DNA from: Acestrorhynchus altus
Taxonomy: Eukaryota > Chordata > Actinopteri > Characiformes > Acestrorhynchidae
DNA length: 64,000 bases
Assembly: GCA_034509495.1 (NCBI GenBank)
Contig: CM067507.1
Span: 16,431,950 to 16,495,949, forward strand
Reading direction: 5' to 3'
Shown: positions 56,121-64,000 of the stretch, one piece after another
Position numbering within the stretch: the first letter of the stretch is position 1
Layout of the letters: the number at the start of each line of letters is the position of its first letter
Program-made: the position numbers and the translations under genes
Notes under the pieces: model-generated
What the model was told of the DNA's origin: nothing
Seen by the model: only the letters and a program-made list of their open reading frames with translations
The model's database searches: none

Positions 56121-58110
56121 TTGAACTGCCACCTTTCCATGGTGGAAGGGTTTGAGTGCCAGAATGATCCAAGGAGTTATGTTGCCCAGGGTTTTTTTGA
56201 CCCCCTGTCAGGGTCTCCAATGGCAAACAGGTCCAAGGTGACGGGCCCAACCAAGAACAGTTCAAAAACCCCAATGAAAGATCATAATAAAGGCCTCGCA
56301 ATGTCACCCGGTATGGTGCAACCAGGGCCCCACCCTGGAGCCAGGCCTGGGGTCGGGGCTCAGGAGCAAACACCTGGTGGCTGGGCCTTTGCCGGCCAGG
56401 CCCAGCCTGAAGAGGCAACGTGGGCCATTCCTCCTGTGGGCACACCACCCACAGAGGAAACCATTGGGGTCGGGTGCCTTGTGGATTGGGTGGTGGGCAA
56501 GGGCAGGGTCCTCGGCAGCTCGATCCCGGGACACAGCAGCTAGTTGTTGGGATGTGGAATTTCACCTCGCTGGGGGGGTAGGAGCCTGAGCTTGTGCAGG
56601 AGGTTGAGAAGTACCAGCTAGAGATAGTCAAGCTCACTTCCACGCACAGCTTGGGCTCTGGAACCCAACTCCTTGAGAAGGGTTGGACCCTCCACTACTC
56701 TGGAGTTGCCCAGGGTGAGAGACATTGGGCTGGTGTGGGCTTGCTTATAGCTCCCCATCTCAGCCATCTCGTGTTGGAGTTTACCCCAGTAAATGAGAGG
56801 GTCCCCTCTCTGCGCCTTTGGGTAGTAGAGGGGACTCTGACTGTAGTTTGTGCCTGGGGTCCTTGGGGGGGCTGGGTACTGGAAAGTGCCCCAACTGGTG
56901 ACTCCATTGTTCTGCTGGGGACATCAACGCCCACATGGGTGATGACAGTGAGACCTGGAGAGGGGTGATTGGGAGGAACAGCCTCCCTGATCAGAACCCG
57001 AGTTCTGTTGTTGGACTTCTGCACCAGTTACAGATTGTCCATAATGATTGTCCACCATGTTTGAGCATAGCACCATGGCACCAGGACGCTGCTGGATGCT
57101 GAAGATCAATGATAGACTTTATCATCTCATCTGATTTCCAACCCTATGTCTTGGACACTCGGGTGAAGAGAGGGGCAGAGCTGTCAACCAATCACTACCT
57201 GGTGGTGAGTTGGATCCGCTGGTGGAGGGGCAGGCTGGAGAGACCTGGCAGGCCGAAACATATTCTGGGGTCTGCTGGGATCATCTGTCTGAGCCCCCTG
57301 TCAGAGAAGCTTTCAACTCTCACCTCCGAGAGAGCTTCTCACAGCTACCTGGGGAGGCTGGGGACAATGAGTCTGAGTGGACCAGGTTCTCAGCCTCCAT
57401 CGTCGACCCGGCCATCCGGAGCTGTGGGCGTAAGGTCGTCAGTGCCTGCCGTGGTGACAATCCCCGAACCCGGGGTTGAGATGCCGTCAAGCGGAAGAAG
57501 AAGACCTATCAGGCCATGTTGGCCTCTGGGTCTTCCGACGCAGCCGACAGGTACCAGGAGGCTAAGGGTGCTGCTGCTTGGGTGGTTAAGAAGGCAAAAA
57601 CCAGGAGCTGGGAGGAGTTTGGTTGGCCCCGAAGCGATTCTGGCAAACAGTCTACAACTGTAAAAACCGTTTACAGTGCAGGTGGGGAGACTGGGGAAAT
57701 CATTTGGGCGGTGGAAGGAATATTTTAAGGAGCTCCTCAACCCCAATGAAGAAGGTGAGGCTAAGGACTCTGAGGTGGACTCGCCCATCACCCAGGAGGA
57801 GCTCGGAGTAGAGCCGTTGCTCCTCTATATTCGAGAGGAACCAGTTGAGGTGGCTCTGCCATCTTTTTTGGATGCCCCCTGGACGTCTCCCCGGGGAGGT
57901 GTTCCAGGCACGCTCCACCGGGAGGAGACCGCAGGGTAGACCCAGGACACGCTGGAAGGACTATATATCTCAGCTGGCCTGGGAACACCTCGGGGTCCCT
58001 CCCGGGGAGCTGGCTGAGGTGTCAGGGGAGAGGGAGGTCTGGGCATCCCTATTCAGACTGCTGCCCCCGCGACCCGGCCCCAGATAAGCAGAAGAAGACG
58101 AGACAAGATG
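56121..58110 (+). mobile_element. RTE/I-like LINE with deleted reverse transcriptase
   Basis: About 2 kb, flanked by a perfect 12-bp duplication. After a GC-rich 5' region, frames on the plus strand encode an endonuclease: YQLEIVKLTSTHSLGSGTQL, TLHYSGVAQGERHWAGVGLL, APTGDSIVLLG then DINAHMGDDSETWRGVIGRN, RSMIDFIISSDFQPYVLDTR and VKRGAELSTNHYLVVSW. The GDxNAH and STNHYLVV (usually TDHHLVV) boxes are the metal-binding and catalytic His regions. A basic linker follows, ending near EVDSPITQEE. There the sequence jumps (about 57805) to LGVEPLLL and the C-terminus (GRPRTRWKDYISQLAWEHLG to LRLLPPRPGP reading), so the whole reverse transcriptase is missing. Several frameshifts. The 3' end GATAAGCAGAAGAAGACGAG has the usual family ending. 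Clade assignment (RTE- or I-related) is from memory. Confidence 0.85.
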
Positions 58111-58122
58111 AGCAACTGAAAC
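58111..58122. repeat. Target-site duplication, right (AGCAACTGAAAC)
   Basis: Second copy of the 12-bp duplication, immediately after the LINE tail. Confidence 0.85.
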
Positions 58123-58707
58123 AAACACACCACAACATACACCTTATGTGACCTAGAGGACTCAGATTAAACATTGAAGTACAACAGCCTGCTGCAGTCA
58201 TTGTTTATGTGGCTATTTATGCTGACTTGTTATTAACATGTTTAAGGTCATAGGTGGGAAGTAAGCAGTATATATTGAAGGGTAACCTTTGGATGTGGCA
58301 GATATTGGCTTTGTGAATGAATTTCAGTTCCAAATAAATTGTTACTGCTGTTTTCCACACATACTAGTGCCAAAATGAACGTGCTGCATCATTTAAGCTG
58401 GAATATATAAGAACAAAAGCTTTTATTGGTTGTTAAGGGAACCTGTTAAGACTGAGTCACTAACTAGTATGCATTGAGAGATTACACTCATTTGATTTGC
58501 ACAAACATGTTTCATTTGCTCTGACTGGTCTTAAGGATGATCAAGTGGCCAAGTTTCAGAGTCTGTGCCCCTCATATGCTACTCAATTTTCTCTACAACT
58601 GATGACTCCCACTGATGAAATAATCTGTGTAGAGCATCTAGTGTAGTGTTTCTTCAGTCTATCTCTTTGTGTTACAAAGATAATACATCAGCAGGAGTTG
58701 GAATATA
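58123..58707. other. Unannotated sequence
   Basis: If the LINE landed inside the Gypsy element, this should be Gypsy 5' sequence on the minus strand, but no gag or LTR motif was found. An AATAAA lies at 58334 (plus). Confidence 0.4.
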
Positions 58708-58715
58708 AACTAAGA

Positions 58716-60363
58716 CAGAGGTTCTTAACCTTTTTCACTGTGCGACCCTGTTTTAGGCTCCAGTAAATTTTGCGACCCCCCTACTCCTAGGAAAAATAAA
58801 ATAAAATATTCCAAGTACTTTTCATAATATTTTCTCACTTTCTTAGTTTTTTTTTCTGTTCTGATGTTCCTCTAGTGCAGGGGTCGGCAACCTTTAGCAC
58901 CCAAAGAGCCGTTTGGACCCAGTTTCCACGGAAAATAAAACACTGGGAGCCGCAAATAATTTTTTACATCTAAAATGAAGAGAACACAGTATATACTACT
59001 TTTTCTTACCTTTACACTTTGTATAAACAACTATAGTGTGTTTGAAATCCAATAAAATTAGATATTATTTATTTAATGAACACTTTTTGAACATTTTGAA
59101 TTCTAAAAAAAAAAAAACCAACCCGCAGAGTTGAAGGTCTCTTTGAAATGAATTAAAAAGCGTAACTTAAATTATTCATGTAGCAAACAAAAGCAAAAAC
59201 ATGCTGTGAGCCGTCATCCTTATTTTCTTATCTTTGGGCTTTCAGAGTGTGTAACGGAGAGTGGACCTGAAAATGCACTAGGAAAAAAGCACTATGTCAC
59301 TAAACAATGAAAAATAAATATTTGCAAAATATCTGAATAAATATTTCTTTGAGCTGGTTAATGGGACTTCTGCTCCTGAAGCTCTGCGCAGTGTCTGCAG
59401 ATCGGGGCTGTATGAAGTCACTTTCACCTTTGCAGGACTGTAAGCTGTCTCTGGGAGTTGTGAGCAGTGTTTGTTTTTAACATAGTTAATTGTGGAGAAT
59501 AGCTGCTCACATTTATACTGTATGTGGATCTGAAGATCGACAGGTGTCAGGGATCACATTCCATGTTTCAAACACAAGTTTGTCCTGAAAGATTCTCAAT
59601 ATCACTGCATTTTGATTCTGAACAAGAGTGGCCTTCTGACGGGCAACATCTTCAAGATCCTCTGTCAAGCGTTTGAATTCGGACACCCACATGCCTTTGT
59701 CAGCTATGTCAGTCAGATCCAGATCCAGATCCAGCTCCAGGTTCAGATCCGGATCAGGTTGATTTACACCTGCCGGGTTTTGGCGGTAAACCAGCTTCCA
59801 CAAGTGTGACCCTTATTTTGAGCGACGGAAAATAATAAAGTATAATTTTAGATCACAACAATCTTCCAATTTAGAATGAAAATTGAAAAAAGAATTAATG
59901 CAACAAAATACATTTCAATTAAATATTTATCATGTATTTTCCTGAGCCAAGCGGAGGAATAAGGATGAAAGAGCCGCACACGTCTCCTGAGCAGCGGGTT
60001 GAGACCCCTGCTCTAGTGCGTTTTGCGTCTCCACTTCCAATTCGACCTTCTAAAAAACGCTCCATTTTAATCCAGCCTGGATGACGTGCTGATTCAGATT
60101 GAAAAGTCAAACAGAACGGCAAGTGAGTCAGTTTAATTCAGTGAAAAAAATGTTCTAAAAATGCTCTATTTTAAGCAACAGTGGCTTGGCAAAACCATGT
60201 CCTTTATGCGAGACACTCCATCAAGACTGAGAATGATACAGTGTGAAAAAGTTTAGTGCTTAAATCAGATTCATCGCACATTTAGCTGACAAAAGGTCTT
60301 AATTAGTATCACATTTGTGACCCCCCTCGAAGTACATCATCACCCCCAGGTTAAGAACCCCTG
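58716..60363. mobile_element. hAT-type MITE (outer) with 8-bp duplication
   Basis: The left end CAGAGGTTCTTAACCT and the reverse complement of the right end, CAGGGGTTCTTAACCT, match at 15 of 16 positions. The flanks are perfect 8-bp duplications AACTAAGA (58708-58715 and 60364-60371), the hallmark of hAT transposition. Without the inner element and its duplicated site, its own sequence is about 510 bp and non-coding, so it depended on a hAT transposase from elsewhere. The GCGACCCC phrase next to the ends is typical of fish hAT MITEs. Confidence 0.93.
58878..60010 (-). mobile_element. hAT element (inner), nested in the outer MITE
   Basis: Left end CAGGGGTCGGCAACC; the right end reads CAGGGGTCTCAACCC on the minus strand; perfect 8-bp duplication CTCTAGTG at 58870-58877 and 60011-60018. 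Length 1,133 bp. The minus strand keeps a 97-codon open frame (59513-59803) with LTEDLEDVARQKATLVQNQN. It resembles coding remnants seen in similar fish elements, but no DDE or dimerisation motif is recognisable, so I treat it as non-autonomous. A (GATCCA)-type short repeat at 59716-59755 makes the Asp/Leu-rich part of that frame. Confidence 0.93.
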
Positions 60364-60534
60364 AACTAAGACATTAAATAACTTTCTAATTTGTAATAAG
60401 ATAAAATACACAAGCAGAAGATGAACTACATTATGGTCAGATCTTCAAAGCAGAGGGAGCAGTGAAAAGTTACATGCCTCCTTTATGTTTTAGTGTTTTA
60501 TTGTCTCTAGTGTGGCAGGTTACATACTGGGTTA

Positions 60535-61302
60535 AAGTGGGTAGAGTGGAGAATATAGAAGCATGATTGAAGTCTCTAGGCTTGTGGTCTCCTCTGCATT
60601 TGCAGAGGGGGGAAAAACACTGCTATCGCAGTAACATGACAGTTTAATGTTCTTACAGCAGATTTGTTCTTTAACAGTGATGTGTCCAGAAATGCACCAT
60701 CTATCATTCACAAATACTGTCAGTCTGCCCCCCTTTTCTCTTTTCTTTTCTGCACCCTCATCTGTTCTGTCTGTCCAAATGAAGTGAAAGCCATCCATAG
60801 ATACAAGCATGTCCGGATTTAGTGCAGTTAGCCATGATTCTGTAAACACCATGATTCTACACACCCGGTATTCCCTCTGATACCACATGAGAGCTGTGAG
60901 CTTGTCCATCTTGTTGAGAAGTGATCTCACATTACCCATAATGACAAAGGGAATTACAGGCTTGTAGCATGTCCTCCACATGCATTGTAGCAATCCTGCG
61001 TGGCTGCCATGTCTCCTCTTCTGCAGCTCGCAGGTGATGTCACGACTGTTGTGTGGCAGCACAGCCGCATCGCTAAACACTAACAGCTGATTACTGGAGT
61101 AAACAATAGGAGCATGGCTCCACACAGCATAAACCAGCACAGATGCCACAATTCTCATGTCCATTGTGGTTGAAGAAATAAAAAGACACTTCACCAACAG
61201 AAAAGTAAACTTAAGTACAGGAAACAGGGTAAAAAGTTGGAAAATTTTGGATAGTAATGATGAACACAGCCAATTCCATTTCTTACACAATTCTTTAGTC
61301 AA
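60535..61302 (-). pseudogene. Rex1/L2-type LINE endonuclease start, 256-codon open frame
   Basis: The longest open frame in the window. From a likely start at 61164 (MDMRIVASVLVYAVWSHAPI) it reads SSNQLLVFSDAAVLP, PVIPFVIMGNVRSLLNKMDK, YRVCRIMVFTESWLTALNPD, DGFHFIWTDRTDEGAEKKR, KGGRLTVFVNDRWC and a HITVKEQIC stretch. This is the exonuclease/endonuclease/phosphatase-type endonuclease of fish LINEs; FTESW carries the catalytic glutamate, and NVRSL, DGF..RTDR and GG....VN.RWC are at family spacing. After CKNIKL the strand usually spanning LRPYYLPREF..VYIPPSANA is collapsed to PPSANAEE, an in-frame internal deletion. It then ends in unrelated residues and a stop at 60532, so the GDFN and catalytic His boxes and the whole reverse transcriptase are missing. 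Confidence 0.8.
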
Positions 61303-63121
61303 ACAGGTACATATACAGAGCTTTTTTCACCTGAATCAGGGGTGGGAAATGGCCCTAATACTGCATCCAGCTAAATAAATTACAAAATAAGAAACTAACA
61401 TTTGTACAATAGTTGACTAGTTACTAGATGTTAGTTGCAGTGCTACAATATTACATTGCTGGACCTGGCATTGTTCAGAAATGTTATCTAGCTTGATTGG
61501 GGAAAAGTCAACAAAAACACTGATCACTGACCATATTCATGAACAGATTTACTGGGACATGTTATTAAATCACAGCTCTGGATAAGGCTGTGCATGTAGA
61601 TCTGAAAGTCAGTGTTAGTCAGTCAGTGTCCCAGATGTGTTTAACCCTCATTGTAATCAAACTAGGGCTGGTTCCAGAAGTCAATTAGGCACAGAATCAA
61701 TTATGTGAGCATGCAAAAGTAAAGAAAATGGGATGGGGCTGGTGTTGCATTTATATTCATTTCTTGTCACATGAATACTGATACTGGACATACAGAGTGG
61801 ATAAGTGTGCAAGAGGAGTAAAATAGACAGAACTATTGCCCTTTTAAGAGCTTTTGAAGTTGTAGGACAAAATTAAGCCATAAGCATAGAACATGATAAA
61901 TTGCCCAAGGCTCCTAAGACCTACTCAGTCAGCTACTGTTCAGTAGTTTACTTTATTTGTTTTCTTTAGTCTAAACAAACATGGGTTATCCAGATCCAGA
62001 AAATAAAAATCTAAACATACTAATACTATAATTCTCCACTAGCAAACTAGGAACTTTACTATCTCAATGAAAATAACTCACAATTTGATCTGAAAAAAAG
62101 AATGTTGGTGGAAACACAAATATGACACCTAACCTTTAAAATATCACTGAAATCAAACAGGGCAGGTGACAGGTCATGTACAAACATGGTCATTAGAAAC
62201 AGTGCTTTATTCTGAAGGAGTTTGTTCATTAGAGTTTTTTTTTTTCAGGCTGATGCATCGTGCAATAATACACACACCATTAAACTCATTTCAGCTTGGC
62301 CTGAATGGTGAGATGCATTGACCGACAAGGCTCTTAGGCCTTCATTTGCACTAGGATGGAGGGCAAATTGGATGTGAGCCACTTTCACATACTGTAGAAA
62401 GCGAGTGCAATCCATACCACCTGGGACTCCCCATGCAGGGGTGCAGCTGCGAGGCTTAAGCATTTAATGCGCTTACACTTGGCTTTTAGAGCAGAAACAA
62501 ATAAAACAAAAGCCCACAATGTCTTTGACTACTTTTTGGGGGTGTCCAGACTTTTTTTGTCTCCTGGAAGCATTTGGCTGGAATTATTAGGCCTATTCAC
62601 CTGCCCACAGACGAGTCACCTGCTACCCCCACTCATGAACCTCTGATTTGGACCTTGTATCCCAGGAGGCTCTTGGATCTTTCCTCCTGTCAGCTTAATA
62701 AGTGTGGATGATCTACGTTTTATTTCTGGTCACTGCTCCATAGTGAACCACCCAAGCCGTCCAGCTACTTTTGTTTTTATGTCATTATGTGCTTGACATG
62801 ACTCATGTATGCTTTCTTCCACAACCCTAAAGATCAGTGCAGAATCTTGTGTATGTACACAACATATTGTATTATGTGTTGTATTTTTTGACTAGAGTTT
62901 CCAGTTGATTTTAGAGATAATAATCACAATAATGATACTATTCAGGATTCAGCATAAGGCTATGGCACAAAAAATTTAGAGCCTTGTTTAGAGCTACAAG
63001 CCTTTGCTTTGCCAAACTGCTGACTAAAAACAATAATCTGTGACAGGTTATTACTGCCTATTTATTTTTAGAAAACTGCTTGTGATTCACATTTCTCTTT
63101 GGCCTAATCTATGTTCTGGGC
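61303..63121. other. Unannotated; repeat-poor block at 62240-62760
   Basis: 61303-62230 is AT-rich with no recognised element. 62240-62760 is balanced, unique sequence and a candidate conserved non-coding element. No gene was recognised. Confidence 0.35.
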
Positions 63122-63453
63122 CCAGTTTCACAAAAACATCTTAGTGTTAAGATCCTTAATGTTAGAGAGTGCATGCAATATGATGCTTGCTCAACCATTT
63201 AAGACTTTTGTATTTTTTTTGGTAAGATGCTTTCTGCAAACCTAGCCATATTCAAGATTTTATATTTTCTCTTCTAATTTTGGAGAAAAATAAACCATGC
63301 ATACTTTGCAAAAATAAAAAGAGGGGTTTTTTTTAAGCCAAGAAATGTAAATAGCATATGAAAAGATGTGTTTCACATTTGCCAAGTTTCCATGGCAACC
63401 ACGCCAGACTCAACAAAAGCCAAGTGAGTGTGGCGGGTGTTTTGTGAAGCTGG
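63122..63453. mobile_element. Possible MITE with CCAGTTTCACAAAA ends
   Basis: The left end CCAGTTTCACAAAAACATC and the reverse complement of the right end, CCAGCTTCACAAAACACCC, match over most of 19 bases. GGCCCAGTTTCACA is a familiar end of fish Harbinger/ISL2EU-type MITEs. No target duplication was resolved. Confidence 0.5.
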
Positions 63454-64000
63454 AGGCGTGTCTACACACACATTCTATTCTAACCTCAAACATTACCACT
63501 ATCTCCAATTTATTTTAGACTCATAAGACTATTTTAGACTCATTAGACAATGAAGTATTTGTTATATATTTATGGTTAAACTATTTTTGAAAAAATCTTG
63601 ATCTTTCTTAAAACCTATAACATTTCAGCTCATTAAGTATCTGTATTGTGGTATAATTAGATTCAACTTTATTGTCATTGTGTAGATTACAGGTACAGAA
63701 CCAATGAAATGTGTTACAGGTCCCAGTCGTGAGATCCCTGGGACAGATATTATCCTTGTAAAACTGGGTTAAATAATGAAATAGAAAATGTGGCTTGCTT
63801 TCAAGAATGCCTCCTCTTCTTTGCTGATTACAAATGACAAAGAACACTTTTTTCATGAAAACATACATAGATACACAACACTGTCAACTGCTTTCAAAGT
63901 TTCAATATTTCTGGGCTGAATTAAAACAGCACATTCCATTTTGAAGGCAGCTGCCTACTAGGGCAATATTTCTGGGCAGCATATGCACTCCCAAGATAAA
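63454..64000. other. Unannotated sequence to the window end
   Basis: AT-rich. Apart from the LINE tail at 63656, nothing was recognised. Confidence 0.4.
63656..63722 (-). mobile_element. LINE 3' tail fragment
   Basis: The plus strand reads TAGATTCAACTTTATTGTCA, TTGTGTAGATTACAGGTACA and CCAATGAAATGTGTTA, the reverse of a common Rex1-type LINE tail. Confidence 0.6.

Noticed and set aside
55927..56643. 238-codon minus-strand open frame
   Set aside because: It fuses the antisense of the LINE 5' region (56121-56643) to the Gypsy gag remnant across the insertion boundary. Only its last part (after 56108) is a real coding relic.
57109..57663. 184-codon frame as a separate gene
   Set aside because: Its first part is the LINE endonuclease end and the rest runs out of frame with the LINE protein; it is part of the relic at 56121-58110.
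1..64000. CRISPR arrays, operons, rRNA or tRNA genes
   Set aside because: No regularly spaced direct repeats beyond microsatellites and a 3-unit 15-mer, no bacterial gene organisation, and the only tRNA-like segments are SINE heads without cloverleaf completeness.

Overview
The window looks like ray-finned fish nuclear DNA: AT-rich, no long open frame from a host gene, many microsatellites, and a dense layer of decayed transposable elements of types that are common in teleosts. These include Tc1-like, hAT, Gypsy, Rex1/L2-type, RTE/I-type and L1-type elements and tRNA-derived SINEs. The SINE and the long-arm foldback element resemble ones I remember from otophysan fish (characins, catfishes). 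That placement comes from memory and is tentative. I found no gene that can be supported as a functional host gene. The window reads as intergenic or intronic.

Layout. 0-4 kb is a pile-up: an internally deleted Gypsy-type LTR element (722-1611), a Tc1 transposase start on the minus strand, a Rex1-like reverse transcriptase fragment, and a Tc1 3' half split by a LINE tail. 4.8-7.2 kb holds an unnamed dispersed repeat (called R1 here), a SINE and retroelement tails. 7.2-16 kb is mostly unique sequence with a 367-bp Tc1-type MITE and two copies of a second SINE. 16.5-31 kb holds two more Tc1 relics, an LTR, LINE 3' regions, telomere-like degenerate repeats, an L1-type endonuclease relic and further R1 copies. 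31-45.7 kb holds unique blocks, R1 copies, a foldback MITE, a salmonid-type Tc1 relic, an L2-type C-terminus, and a Tc1 element carrying an LTR inside it. 46-53 kb holds long microsatellites, another Tc1 relic and an R1 copy.

The best-resolved part is 54.4-60.4 kb. A minus-strand Gypsy fossil has gag, RT/RNase H and integrase pieces. It sits beside, and probably contains, a LINE bounded by a perfect 12-bp target-site duplication; that LINE has lost its reverse transcriptase domain. A hAT MITE with a perfect 8-bp duplication follows, and a second hAT element with its own perfect 8-bp duplication sits inside it. A 256-codon open frame at 60.5-61.3 kb is the endonuclease start of a Rex1/L2-type LINE.

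Nothing here forms a pathway or operon, and I see no convincing new biological system. The most useful novel item is the R1 family: at least nine partial copies in both orientations, with hints of terminal inverted repeats. Family names rest on remembered protein and DNA motifs, since no search could be run. Blocks described as unique are only sequences in which I recognised nothing.
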